The notes below the pieces were generated by a model that saw nothing but the letters and a program-made list of their open reading frames with translations, did not search any database and had not been told where the DNA came from. The translations under genes and the position numbers were made by a program. 64,000 nt of DNA from Amylostereum areolatum. Taxonomy: Eukaryota; Basidiomycota; Agaricomycetes; Russulales; Stereaceae. The DNA lies in NCBI GenBank assembly GCA_012932865.1, contig SAXG01000009.1:543163-607162 (forward strand). Reading direction: 5' to 3'. Positions 47,278-59,238 of this stretch are shown piece after piece. Numbering within the stretch: position 1 is the stretch's first letter; each line of letters opens with the position of its first letter.

Positions 47278-48036
47278 AGTACGGCGCGAAACGGTTATTG
47301 TTCGCGAAATCGCTGCGCACCCTGCCGACTTCGCTGAGCTCTTCGCCCTCAGCGCCGCTAAACGTCTCAAACGCGCCCGGATCGATGTCCACGAACGCAT
47401 CGTCCGCGCCGTCCTCGCCCATGTCGTCGTCTTCGGAAAGGTTGGGGTCCGGGTGGAGGGACGCGCAGTACGACAAGGCCTCGAAGATAGGTTCAACTTG
47501 TGGCGCGGGGGTTCGTCAGGGTATGTACCAGGGTGGAGAAAAAAAGCGAGAAACGCACGAGAATCGGCCGGAGCAATGAGGCTCAGCTCGCGCATATCTG
47601 GGAACGCGTCGGGGTCGTCATCGGCAGCACGAGCTGACGCGCCGTTCGCAGCAGGTGGAGACTCGTCCAGTTGACAGTAGACGAATGGACCGCTCTCCGC
47701 ACGCGATATCGCGTGCAGCGTGATCGCGGGGTACTCGATCTGAAAACCGCGTCCGCTCGGTCCTATAAACACGAGCGCGCTTTCCCCCCAGTCAGACGAG
47801 AGATCGAGAGCAAGGTGAGCGACGCACCTTTCTATCACGTAGAGCGTGCCCTCTGTACCGTCCTGTGCGGAAAAATCGGGCAATGCGGGGTCGAAGACGG
47901 CGGAGACGCGCTCCTGTTTGTGGCGAAGGACAGGCGGGATGTCACTGAAGGACGCGGGCGTTGTCCCCGTTAAGGATCGGTGCTCCTCCGGAGATATATG
48001 TTTGGGGAGATCGGAAACGAGGGAGACGGCGGGCAT
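47278..48036 (-). CDS. pICln-like methylosome subunit (Voldacs domain)
   Basis: Adaptor that brings Sm proteins to the PRMT5 methylosome for snRNP assembly; PH-like fold. Start MPAVSLVSDLPKHISPEEH. The conserved core is GTLYVIERCVAHLALDLSSD, GRGFQIEYPAITLHAISRAE and GPFVYCQLDE, followed by PDAFPDMRELSLIAPADSR. A GT-AG intron (about 47495-47560) joins this to EPIFEALSYCASLHPDPNLS and the acidic EDDDMGEDGADDAFVDID. The end GRVRSDFANNNRFAPY stops at 47278, matching the family's usual tail. A further open stretch in another frame to 47068 (HLDSIIYDPHKHLEEEEAQE) may be an alternative last exon, but no phase-correct splice was found. Confidence 0.83.
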
Positions 48037-49027
48037 CGTGTAAGAATGAAGGGATCCGAGGACAAGGCGCGATGAGCATTCTCAGGCTCCTCCCGTGAAC
48101 ACTGAACAACGCCCGACGCGACTTGTTATCTGTCATCCCTGTTCATAGTACCTTTCTTGACGAACCCCCTAACTTCACACATCCTCTCGGCTGCTCAACA
48201 CCTTCTGCAAGCGTTCCGTGGCCTAATGAAACACGTAGACTCCCCCCTCTAGTCTTCCTCTACAGCAAAAATACTGAATCTGCTCAGACGGACGAGTGAG
48301 CTCATGAAAATGGGTCCTCTTTTTCCTCGCCTTGGTTCCGACTAAAATAATGCGACAAGTGACGTATGTTGTAGACTGATTCTGTGCAAGTGACTATAAA
48401 CAGCAACATAGTACATACATTTACAGCAACATGAATGTCAATCTACTGTTCTGAGCCACGGTTGAATACACAAGGGAAGCCGATCCCGGTAGCGGCATGT
48501 ACGACACGGAATCCAGAATATAGGAAATTCATGTCATGGATGCAAATAGGCAAAGAAGTTGTGCAACTGCAAGAAGTAGATAGGTCAGCCCTAAGCGGCC
48601 ATCGCAGTCTCCCAGATGATACGGAGGTTCCCACCTTTCTGTATTCATATTCTCCGTATTTTGAGAAACAACAGGGCGACTTTTGAGCGGCAGTGGATGG
48701 AAATGTTGCACGGCGATGGTGGTGGGCTGTAGTGGGTTGGACGTTGGTTAGAAGATTCAAGATAGAGATTAACTGGCCACCTCGTGTTGCGCGTCACGTG
48801 GGACTGGATGCTTTATGAGAGACGAGGAATTTGAGACGAGCTACTGTATACATCCATGAAGAAGGTCGTAAAATAGGCGTTAAAGAGACGATATATAGCG
48901 AGAGCGATGTGTCCGATGTGGCGCACCCATTGCACGTAACGTAGCGTAGCAAGATTCAGAGATACAAAGTGGTACAGTAAAATATGCACAGGCAGTCTCC
49001 CTCCACATGTCAACGTACTGGAAAACC
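48037..49027. other. Gene-free stretch
   Basis: About 990 bases. Short frames on both strands have no family features. It should hold the pICln promoter on the left and the 3' end of the MARVEL-like gene on the right. A CACGTG hexamer occurs near 48795. Confidence 0.4.
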
Positions 49028-50484
49028 TCATTTGTATCCCTGATACGCCGAGTAGCTAGGTGGTCCCGTCGACGCGCCGGCCACCGTCGCCCGTACGGCT
49101 GCATACGGGTCCGCGTACTGCATTGTCCGACTCACACGCGGCCCATCGTTCGCAGGCGCGTCGAACCCGGACGGTGCTGGATCTGAGAACGCGCCGTATG
49201 TGTCCATGCTCTGGCGTGGACGCGCGGGAGAGCTGGCATATCCCCCGCTGGGAACGCTGTAATCGCTAGCGCTGGGCACGGAGCTGACGCGTGGCTGATC
49301 CGCGAATGGCGAGTCGTCCTCGCGAGTCATACGACGGATTGGCGGGAGGGCCTCGTACACAGACTCCTCGTCGGCGTCATCTTGCTCCACCGGGTGTGTA
49401 AAAGGTTGATCGCGGGGCATGCGACCCTTGTTCTTCCGCCAGTCGAGTACAGCGAGGGTGAACGACGCGGCCCAGAAGCCGAACGCGAGCCAGAAGAACA
49501 CAGCGCCGGCTTTCTTGGTGCTGCACCATGAATCGAGGCCCTTTTTGAAGCTGTCGCCTTTATCCGCGTTTGGGTCATTATCTGCGTTTTTGCAGCCAGC
49601 TTGTGTCCACGCGGAGATGGTCGTGATAAACCTGGAAGATTATATGAGCAGGAGAAAGATGAGGATGAGGGTGGCATGACCCACGCGATGAGGAGGCTGA
49701 AAGCGGTACCGGCGCCTACGAGTATAAAGCTGACGCGAACCTCCTTCAAGGCGCGGGCAAGACGCGTGAAACGGTCGTATTTCTCGTACAGGACGGGGAT
49801 GAGAACCAGGAAGAGGGCGAGGAAGATACCCGAGATTGAAACGAACAGTGCGAAGCCCGTGAGACCGGCTGTAAGTGCGAGGGTTGGAAATCAACATGAC
49901 GTGAGACAGAGGACGAAGGGATTACGCACAAGGCCCGACGTTCCATTTGGCCTGGAAGGCGGCAACGCTAGCAAAGCAGCACATGGCGAGGAAGTTGAAG
50001 AACACTTGGGAGGAGTGGAACACGATCGCAGGTTTGGATACGATCATCTGTAGGTGAAGCATTTCATGTCAGCACAGCTCCGACGACGCGTACGCGAGCA
50101 AGACAGATGAACCCATATCCAAAGTGTCCATAGTAGGGGTATGAACAAAAGAAGGACGAGGAGACCAGCGTTGTCCGACATCGACGAGCGATGAGGTTGG
50201 AACGAAGAGCATTTTACGTAACATGTTCGAATTGCGCGCGAAGTTCCTTTCAGCGGGGAACACCCACCGGTCAGCCGCCCAAAGGTACCGCGGTGCAGAT
50301 GGATATTATGCAAAGAGAGCGCAGAAAGAGAATAAAGAGGACGGTAACGTACATCGTCCTCGAATCCCATGGCTCCGCGTCCATTCCCGATCCCTCCAGA
50401 GACAGAGGTTGACACTGGCGTAGATGAGTGTTTATCGGGGATGACCCTGCTCACGCCGTCCTTGAGACGGTCCAAAAATGACAT
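49028..50484 (-). CDS. MARVEL-like four-span membrane protein
   Basis: The N-terminus MSFLDRLKDGVSRVIPDKHS is cytosolic. Then come four hydrophobic spans: VFFNFLAMCCFASVAAFQAK, AGLTGFALFVSISGIFLALF with LVLIPVLYEKYD, KEVRVSFILVGAGTAFSLLI, and AGAVFFWLAFGFWAASFTLA. Between spans 3 and 4 is a loop with paired cysteines (TQAGCKNADNDPNADKG and SWCSTKKAG). The long C-tail is rich in Ser, Pro and Tyr (DDADEESVYEALPPIRRM, YSAYQGYK). This is the layout of fungal MARVEL-domain plasma-membrane proteins (Nce102/Fhn1-like or relatives), which organise membrane microdomains. About five introns. Divergent from the ubiquitin hydrolase gene at 50993. Confidence 0.78.
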
Positions 50485-50992
50485 ATTTGCTGGTGGTAGG
50501 TTGCTCGACGGTGGTGGATGTGCGGATGTGTGGTGAGAGTGGGGCGAAGGTCGTTGCTACCGCGCCAAGGGGAGATGATCGTGAAATGGCCAACAGAAAG
50601 AGGCTATGAGGGTGTAAAAGGAAGAGATACAGCTAAATTGGCTGCGGAATGCAATGCTCGTAGGCGCTGCCGGGGAAATCGGTGCGTCGGCGTCGTGGAT
50701 GATGGTGAGCAACGAGTAAAGTAACGCTGCCGCAGAAATGACGAAAGCCCGCACCCGCAACTACTGCGCCGGCGCTTGGCAGTGGCACACGTAAGCGGCA
50801 TTATAACATGTTATTGGATTAGATTAATCCTCATAGCCCTTACATAATGATAAGATAACAGAGTGGGCGCTTGTTGAACCCCGCATCGCTCGCCGGAGAG
50901 GCCGGCGCCACCGTCTTGACCGCAACAATCTCTTTCATCCAACATTTATTCACACCGCTCGGGCTCTTTACCTCTCAATTGCAGAAATTAGC

Positions 50993-53271
50993 ATGGCCAT
51001 ATCTCCTCAGAAGCTTTCACTCTCGCAGTCATTCCTGACCCCCGGCTCGCAGTTGCTCATACTCGATCTTGTCGACGAACCCGAAGCCACCAGATGCCCC
51101 CACGTTGTCAATGTCTTCGCCGACGATGCGCAGAAGACGGATATCTTGCATCGGTTCAAGAGCTCAGTGGCATGGAAGGCACAGAGGACGCATGACAATA
51201 TACATCCTGCGAAACGGCGAAAGGTGTGTATCAGGCCCTGGTTCGCTATATCCTGGTTCAATGGATAGTTCGCACAGCTATCAGCGCCACAGTGCGATGC
51301 ATGTCGCCAAACATTAACACGACCGTTTGTGTGTCTGCATTGTGCATACGCTGGGTGTTGGGCCGAGGAGCACATCATTGAGCATTTGGAGGACGAGGGA
51401 CATCTCTTTTGTGAGTCTACTTGGTTGCCTATCCTTCTCCTCGGCTAACGTTCTCCAGGCGTTGACGTCAAATCTGGCGCGGTATACTGCTCAAGCTGCG
51501 GGGATGTCATCCACGAACCTATATTCGACGCCCTCTTTCATGCCACCATCCTTGCCGTCGATGAACGTAACACTCGATATGAAGGTAGTTATTGCTTTAT
51601 TCGAAGCAAGGCGGAGTCGTGACATTTGGATAGTGGAAAGCAGGAGAAAGGAACCTCACCAGGTATGGACGCCGACGCCCGCCGATGCATCTGCTCTTGA
51701 GAATACAACCCCCATACCATGTCAAGGTATATCACTGAAGCTCCCTCCTATGTTCCTATGAAGACTCATTCAATTTCCTTTTCCCCAGCTCGTCGCGGCC
51801 TTTTGAACCTTGGTCAAACATGTTTCCTCAACGTCGTCCTCCAGTCCCTAATTCACAACCCCATCCTTCGAAATTACTTCCTCGGCGATAAGCATAACCA
51901 TCAAGCATGCGAGTCGGTCGACTGCACCTGTTGCGAAATGGATAAGCTTTTCACGGAGGTAGGTTATTCACCGCACGCTACCCTGTATGCCGCTTATACT
52001 TTTTCATAGGTTTATAACACCACAACCTCTGCACCCTTTGGTCCTACCACTCTCCTCGCAACAACGTGGCGCTCTGCTAGCCTACTCTCCGGCTATGCAC
52101 AACACGACGCACACGAATGTTTCATCGCGTTACGAGACGCCATGCACGCCAGCGCGCGAGGTTCCACCGAGATCTCGTGCAATTGCATCATTCACGCCGC
52201 ATTCTCAGGGGAGATGCAGAGCGAAGTGCGCTGTGTGCGTTGTGGGAACGTGAGCCCGAAGAAGGAGACATACATGGAGTTCAGTCTCGCGTTGGGAGAG
52301 GCGGGAGGGCCGGAGACGCTTGCGGGATGCCTGAAGCGGTTTACCCAGCAGGAGAAGCTGGGCTCGAAGGAATACACCTGTCCGAAGTGCGGCAAGGCGT
52401 CTACGGTGCGCTGCCCAAGTCTGCTGGGAGGTGTGTAGGCTTATGAGGTCATAGGAGGCGAATAAACGGCTTTCCATACGCAAACTACCCCCTATCCTCT
52501 CCTTCCAGTTCAAGGTGCGCTTCTGCCCATACTTTCGATGAACAGTCCCCTCTGATCTGTTTCGTGCTCAGCGGTTCGAGCAATCCGGCGGAGACAAAGG
52601 CTCGGCACGGAAGATATCCACCCCTGTTCGCATCCCGTCCATGATCAACATGGCACCCTATACCAGTGCAGCCCAGTCTGCGAGAGCGGGGCCCGACAAT
52701 CCATTCCCGTGCGCTTCCCCCCTCTGAGGCGTCGATACGTTGGCTCAAGCTTCGACCTAGATATCCAGGGCCAGAGAGCATGTACGAGTACGAATTGTTC
52801 TCGGTGATCAACCACGAGGGTCAAATCGACAACGGGCACTATACCAACTTTTCCCGGATCCGCGATGAGGTTTATCTCTCCGACTCTTCCTTTTCAGCGA
52901 TACGATGCTAACGTTCGTCTTTGGTAGTGGTATCGCTTCGACGACGACAAGTACGTGCCCCCCTTCCTTTCCATCCACTCGACGCTCATTTTTCACATCG
53001 CAGAGTCACCGCAACATCACTCAAAGAGATGCACGCCTCTCCCGTCCCCATTTATATGGCATTCTACGTCAAGCGCGTGCTGGATTACAAGCCACACACG
53101 ACGCCGTCCTACATTCGCGCTCGCGAAGAAGAGGCAGTGCGTGAACGTGAGAGTGAGCAGAGGGAGAGGGAGCAGAGAGCGCGTGAGGAGCGGGAACGGA
53201 TGGATATAGAACGGGAGCAGCAAGAGAAGTTGAGTCGGGAGGTGGATGACGAGCTGGCGGCGTTGGTGTAG
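50993..53271 (+). CDS. Ubiquitin carboxyl-terminal hydrolase, Ubp8/USP22 type
   Basis: Deubiquitinase of the SAGA module that removes ubiquitin from histone H2B. The N-terminal UBP zinc finger has QCDACRQTLTRPFVCLHCAY, AGCWAEEHIIEHLEDEGHLF and GAVYCSSCGDVIHEPIFDAL. The catalytic domain starts RGLLNLGQTCFLNVVLQSLI (Cys box), goes on with YAQHDAHECFIALRDAMHA, VRCVRCGNVSPKKETYMEFS and YTCPKCGKAS (structural zinc), and reaches the His box INHEGQIDNGHYTNFSRI, then WYRFDDDKVT. An apparent stop near 52725 vanishes if a 51-base GT-AG intron (about 52708-52758) is removed, giving NPFPYPGPESMYEYELF. The C-terminus after AFYVKRVLDY is a highly charged Arg/Glu helix. About nine introns; the model appears intact. 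Confidence 0.93.
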
Positions 53272-53541
53272 TGAGATGCGGGATTTGGGTAGGGAAGTAT
53301 GTGCTACATGTATGTACAGACTTCGTTGCAAATCCAAGTATTGACCGGAATGATATAACATAAATGTATGACTGGCAGCGTACAGCACTTGTGCAGAGAG
53401 CGAACGAAAGCATTACAAATGAGATGAGAATGGCAAAGACGAGGAGAAGCAGAGGCCCATGGAGTAGCAACCTATCCTGCGCAGCGTGTAGTGCGAACTT
53501 CGAAGATGTACTTGGGTCTCTGACACCGGCGGCCGGTCCAT
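53272..53541. other. Spacer between convergent genes
   Basis: 270 bases between the end of the ubiquitin hydrolase and the 3' end of the first BTB gene; nothing else seen. Confidence 0.4.
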
Positions 53542-54680
53542 TTAGATCGTATGCTGGGGAACATATAGAACAAGGACGAATCAACATCGTTACGCGTATA
53601 GGAGAGATCAGCGTCACCTTCACGAGGGACCACTCAACCTGAACCTGCTTGATGCGCGCCGACATAAGGCTGCGACATTCCCGGCAGGTGAGCTCGTCCG
53701 CCAGAGGACGAAGGGCAAGCTCGATAGACGAAGCCGATAAACCTGCATTGGATCTGCATCAACAATGACAGCACACGCAAGGTGATGGCGACCGACCGGG
53801 CCTCGGCTCCCAGGTAAGATACGACACGGCCAGCATCCACGCACGTCGGAGATTGTTTTGGTCGAAAAGGTCGCAGGTGGGGGTCGACGTGTGTGCATCC
53901 GGGGGCGCACAAAGCAGCCTCTTTAGCGCCTCGACACGACCCAGGTGGAGGAACACCAGCCTTTTGAAGTACACCGGTCCCATGCGTTCCACTTCTCTGT
54001 CCGTGAGCTGCCAAATCGGTAGGAGCGGTATGTAGGCCGAGACGGCGACGGCGACGGCTTCGAGGTCGAGGGACGCCGCGCGGGTGTAGCACTCGAGGGG
54101 ATCCGAGGGGCCGCAGGTGGTGAGGAGGGAAAACAGCGGCATAGAAGGTCCCGTGAGGAATGCCTTGGGCGCGTAGCCGTAAGATGGCATCGCGTCCATG
54201 GCGGCGAACACGACGTCGAGTGTCGGACGGAACGAGTCCGCGGATATGTTGTAGACGACGTGTAGCAGAACATTCAGCGTCTTCGCCTCTAGCGGGAGGT
54301 CCAGGATCGGCTGATCTCCTGTAAGGCAATGTTGTCGGGAGGAGGAAATCCGAAACCGTTGGAGGACTCGGCGAGCAACCGGTGGACGTGGACGAAAAAG
54401 AAAGTCGCATCCGACGAGGAGACGCAGAGATCGGGTGGAGAGGCGTCGGAGACGGAGGCCCCCGGATGAAAGGTCGTGGAGATCGACATCTGCACGTCCT
54501 CAGATGGGGATGATTTCTAACGTTCATTTGTGCGCTTAATGACCTTGGAGGAAGAGCGGGGGAGGAAAGGCGCACTGTGGGAAAAGACGATCTATCGACG
54601 TCGGAACTGCCCACGGAACTGTTTGTCGGAGCGGTGTCGGACTCTAAGTCGATGAATGAATCGTAATATGCGTATGCCAT
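53542..54680 (-). CDS. BTB-domain protein, copy 1, one-base deletion
   Basis: Exons 54680-54576, 54498-53797, 53742-53618 and 53553-53542. MAYAYYDSFIDLESDTAPT leads to VQMSISTTFHPGASVSD, SSSDATFFFVHVHRLLAESS (the BTB strand that says 'applied as DxxFxVHRxxL'), LEAKTLNVLLHVVYNISADS, FAAMDAMPSYGYAPKAFL, then a helical C-half VYFKRLVFLHLGRVEALKRL and RRAWMLAVSYLTWEPRPG. The third exon, IELALRPLADELTCRECRSL to VEWSLVK, is exactly 125 bases, and the last exon encodes only HTI and stop. Both equal copy 2 at 61.4 kb. Exon lengths sum to two more than a multiple of three because one base is missing near 54325 (after NIAL), so this copy is disabled or the read is wrong. Function unknown. Confidence 0.82.
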
Positions 54681-55433
54681 GGCGCCGTCGACTGCAAAGT
54701 TGATAGGGAGATGTGCCCGAGGGGCGAGGGGGGAGAAAGAATATGGAGGTAGTGGCGCAAAGCAAGAGGGGCGAAGTAGCCACATCTACCCCGGCCCAGA
54801 GCTTCATCTTCGTCTTGAACCTGGTCTACAAACAAGTACAAATGGCCCGTGACAGGTAGATAGATACCGTCATAGCCAATTGATGGTGTGTAAGCTCCAA
54901 TACCGTGCGACGAACCATGCGAAACCCGTCGTGACGACGAAGAGAAGACCCACCGTGATAGTAACGCGGTCAGTGTCGATGCAAAACACAAACACGCCTG
55001 CCGGGGATCGAAGCTAGTCTCTCCGATGCATACGAGAGAATTAGGACCTTCGCTGCCAGGCTGGCGAGGCTGCCCATACCCAACTCGCTGCTGCCAGAAT
55101 GACGTCAGGAAGCGCCAACGACGGGAGAAGTAGTGCAGCGGTGTCGAGTGGAGGTGCGCCGACCCGTGCGCACGCCGCACGATAAGTTTGCAGGGTGCGA
55201 CGAGGTGAGATGCGAACCGAGAACTCTAAATTGTTGCTTTGCCGAAGACCGACGCGATGGCGACCTCCGCTTTGAAACCAGCCAAACCAAACTTTGCAAC
55301 CACTGAACTTGACAATTGCACTGTAAGGGTACAAAGTCGATTATATCTGACAAGCGTGTACCGCACGCAGATTCATAGAATATACCTCTCCACTAAGATA
55401 GAACGCGCGCATACTTCGGGAACCGGGGAATAG

Positions 55434-55931
55434 CTAGTAGGATCTTCGGCGGAACAGGGATGAGAAGAAAGATTGGCCATGGTGGCGGCCGTGGTGGTGA
55501 GGATGGCGGTGACCGCCGTGGTGGTGGCCGTGAGAATGGTGGTGGCCGTGGCCGTGATGATGATGACGACGGTGGTGGTGATAGCCATGGCCATTGCTAT
55601 AGCCATCGCTATACTGACCATGTCCACCGTGAACGATGACGGCCGGTCCTGAAGCCGGCTGCATGGGTGCATATGTCCCGCCGTATGTTCCGGGAAGACC
55701 GTATGCGTACCCACCCACAGGCGCGGAGGCAGGTATGCCGTTGTAAGGCGATTGTGCGTAGGGTGTAGCACTTGCGGCGTATGGCACCATCATGCCTTGC
55801 CCACTGGGGACCGTGCCAGGGGGTGCAAAGCCCGGCTGAGTGTACTAAAGAGCGACACTATGTAAGCAGCGATCTCTCGAGACGAGGATGGCCGGACGTA
55901 CCATTTGATTGCCAGCAAGGTTATATGCCAT
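55434..55931 (-). CDS. Short histidine-rich protein, copy 2 (domain-less)
   Basis: Exon 1 (55931-55902) encodes just MAYNLAGNQM; after a GT-AG intron exon 2 (55844-55434) encodes the rest, 146 residues in total. Sequence: YTQPGFAPPGTVPSGQG, MMVPYAASATPYAQSP, a Gly/Tyr/Pro-rich section, VIVHGGHGQYSDGYSNGHGY, then a run of about 40 residues that is half histidine (alternating HHHG, HHSH, HPHH), and FSSLFRRRSY. The histidine tail should bind Ni, Zn or Cu. The paralogue at 59.2 kb shares MA(F/Y)N, MVPYAAS, the GHGxxDGY lead-in and the His tail, but also has a helical domain that is absent here. No signal peptide or membrane span. Confidence 0.75.
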
Positions 55932-57211
55932 TGGAGAGGGAAGCGGAGCTAGATGACCGACCCAGTCCGCGGACGTTGAGTACATATGGGCGTGCAAGAG
56001 CTCGAGTCAAGTATTCCCACCCCACTGCCGGTAACTCGATGTTTGCGCTTCTACGTCATGCAGTGAAGGATGGCCAAGTTTCAGCATATATCACGTTCCT
56101 TGTATGGTCACCAGTGCTAGCCTGCTGCTAGTAGGTAGTAGGTCCGCGAAGCCAGGTGGAGTGCTCGTGACCGATTGTGAAGGAAGGTCCGGGGTGACAG
56201 GAGCAACGAGTCGCACAGGATCAGAGAACGAGGAATTGGTGTGATACTTTTTGTGAGGAAATGGATTTAACGTAGTCTCCCGTCGTTGGCCTACCAAGAG
56301 AATTTCCTGCATAGATCAGTGGATAAAGTGCGGGCCTGTATGTCACTAGACACATATGTACCAGTGTGGTGAGGTCGCGAAGAAAGCGAAGGAGGGGCCG
56401 GCTTGCGTGCCGACTTTGGTGACTGCTACCAGGTTTCAAATTTCAGGTGCGGGTCCGTGGAGAAGATGGGACACCTAGGGAGTCAATTGTAGGTCCGTGT
56501 CATAGTATGAGTACTGTCTCATGTCCTTTCCCTTTGTGTAGATGTAAGTGTTGCAGACTTCGACTGCAGTCGATAGTAACTAGACCTTGAAGGCTTGAAG
56601 GAAACGAAAAGGTAAGTTATGATTCTCGACAACTGGAATGGTAAGCCACTTACTTGCAAAAGGGGACGGCACACGGTGCGAAGCCTATCAGTCATTGACA
56701 GCGGAGCTTGAAAGCGCCCACGCTGCGACCTGCCATCATCGCGCAACAATTGTCGTGGAGAGGTGGAGAGAGCGATGCACAGCGATGCGGCGCAAAGGGT
56801 ACGTATCTCCCGGGTCTCGGGTTCTGTGGCCAATTTGGGACAGTCACATCGGGATGAAGTGGTGTGTGGATTGAATGGACAAGAATGGTGGAGCGAAATG
56901 TGTGTGTGCGTACAGGGTAACGATGGGAGTAGAATACAAATGCCTCGTGTATGTATATCGTGGAAAGAAATCGTGACTGGCATGAGAACAAGCGACTGGA
57001 GACTGTCCTGCGTGTATGAGGACGGGGTATACGACGAGCAGTATGCGAGAGCAGAAAAAAGAGCAAAAGCAGAGAAACAGAGTACGTGGATGCCCATACA
57101 TGTGAATCGAGGCCGAGATCAAGAAGAGACGAACCTGACACCAACCCCCCCGAAACCTGGAATAGAAGAGAGCCGCGCGTCTACCTCCATACAAAGATAA
57201 CGACACGATCA

Positions 57212-57720
57212 TTAATGATTTGGGGTGGATCCATTAGAGTCGATCGTCCCACGACGTTTTGCGAGACCTGGGGGAACGGGGGGTGCGCGAGGTGGTTGTG
57301 CCATTATGCGCTTGGAGGCCGATTGCGGACGAGCAGGAGGGGCGCTCAGGGCGTTCGATGAAGTACGCATCGCAGGCATTGGGAAGACGAGAGACGGGTG
57401 GTAATCGTGAATGCTTGGATGGTAGGGCATGGGCGAGGACGTATGAGGTGTTGGGAACGGGTACTCGTAGCGTGGTGATGGGTCGAAGGGTGTGCCCACG
57501 AGAGGACGCGGCGATGGTAGGGGGATCGTGAGGGGGATTCCAGAGGGTAGCGCAAGAGGATGCGGCTGAAGATTTGGACAATCCGCTGGTGAGCAAGGAC
57601 GTCGTACAAAAAGGACAGACAACGCACGTAGCGCACCTTGCGCAAAAAAACGCCCTCCCGCGTGGATTGCGGTTGGGTCGTAACAACCGCGGCAACGTGT
57701 CCTGCTCGACTGGTCATGAT
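57212..57720 (-). CDS. Weak candidate: proline-rich C-terminal exon
   Basis: A frame reading LPSGIPLTIPLPSPRPLVG, FDPSPRYEYPFPTPHTSSP, FPMPAMRTSSNALSAPPAR and ending GLAKRRGTIDSNGSTPNH looks like the disordered C-terminus of a real protein. A neighbouring frame has a cysteine cluster (FFCARCATCVVCPFCT). No domain is recognisable and no upstream exon was found. Confidence 0.25.
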
Positions 57721-58029
57721 TTCAGGGCGGCGGGTAAGGGTCGAGACGTTGAGAAGGGCGAAGGAGACGACGAAAAAAAGAGAGGAAGAGGGTGTGTGAG
57801 TATGTAAGTACGTTCAGGCCAGCGTCTCGCGCTTATACACGCGTAAGAAGATGATAGGTGACGTATAAGTATATATATGTGTACAGGGCAGTCCGTCTCG
57901 CGGACCTGAACAATTCTATCAGACTGAATGAACGTGCTCTCGGTGAGGCAGAAATGAAAATAACCCGTCAGATGCCGAGATATGGGTGAGTGCAGGTGCC
58001 ACGACAATCTGACTCGGAGGCGGGAGGAA

Positions 58030-58056
58030 ATACGAGCTCAAGCTCAAGCTCAAGCT
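58030..58056. repeat. AAGCTC microsatellite
   Basis: About four copies of the hexamer GCTCAA/AAGCTC in tandem close to the midpoint of the inverted duplication; simple repeat. Confidence 0.6.
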
Positions 58057-59238
58057 CAACATCGACCTCAAGCTTCAAGCCCAGGACGACTTCGCGACGA
58101 CGGGGGACGACGGGAGACGACAGGTGACGGTGCGCGATGCGTCTCCGAGGTTGTGCGGGCCTTGCTGCAGCCTCGATGTCATCAGGACGCCAGCATCGAC
58201 GTCACCTCCTATCGACAACTTCAGGAGTCCGAAAGGTTAAACAGCACCTGCGGAGTCCGGTTCGTCTCTTTTTGGGTCGTGTTGTTCGTAACAATACTGC
58301 TTTGAATTCAGGTTCTTGTGCTGTTTGATAATCTGAACTATCGCGAAGATCCGCCGACCAGGTCACCAGTGATCCAGGACCACTAATAGTACTTATGCCC
58401 TCTATGTAGTGCAGTCGAAGATAAAGTGATTATGATAGCGATTGGGTAGCGGACTCACCGGCGGCACCACCTACCAGCACCTACCCATCGCTTTCCCTCC
58501 ATACGCGTTGTACAGCATTGCTATCGAGACAACCCAGGTTCAATACCGAGCTGACGGAAATGGTGGATCGGACCTTCTTGATAGTGAGTGCCAGTGAGAA
58601 ACGGTCAGGCTGGATCCGTGGAATTGATCAATGTCAATATTCTCAGGTATGTGGCTGTCGCATGTGCTCCAGAAATCGAATCCTTCACTTTTTAGAGCTA
58701 TGTACCGAAGACGACCAGGACCTATAGATCGACGGTCATCTGTGTAAGGTAGACAAAGGTAGGCAACTTGAACCAGGACCTAACGCAAAATGTATGCGCC
58801 ATAATCATGTGATGTAAATCCCAACGATTCCCACGGTCTTCAAGTCGAAGGGTCGGCGTCGAACTTCGGCGAAACCTAGGTTTGATTTTCTCCCCTCTTC
58901 TCGATCGTGTTTCTGACCATTTTAGAACAGCACCGACGACTGGAGAAATATGCTTACCATTGGCTCACCATGATCTCATACAGCAGCTGTCAAGTTATGG
59001 ACCTGCTGACTCCGATAACCCCACAACTGCCCCAGAACTGCATCGCGTTGGTGTTATGTGTGTGGTGTTCTCCGCACTTCTATTTTATCTGCAGTTCATA
59101 TGACGCTCAGTGAGCCCGTATCTTATCGTCATTGGCACTTGGTGGGGTGCGAATTGCTGACTGGGGTCGTTTTTAGGAAGACATATGAACCCGCCGCTGT
59201 GCATCACGCAGTTTACCCATACACTCTCCAAACAAACC

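Larger units (their letters stand above)
55932..59238. other. Centre of the inverted duplication, gene-poor
   Basis: A 3.3-kb stretch lies between the two mirror-image histidine-rich genes. Only one weak candidate coding region (57212-57720, minus) is noted separately. Short frames elsewhere have odd composition. An AAGCTC microsatellite sits near 58035. No inverted sequence identity is visible by eye in this spacer, so any original palindrome has decayed or been replaced. Confidence 0.4.

Noticed and set aside
58549..58560. GGTTCAATACC, similar to a tRNA B box
   Set aside because: One mismatch in the invariant part, and no A box or cloverleaf fits upstream.
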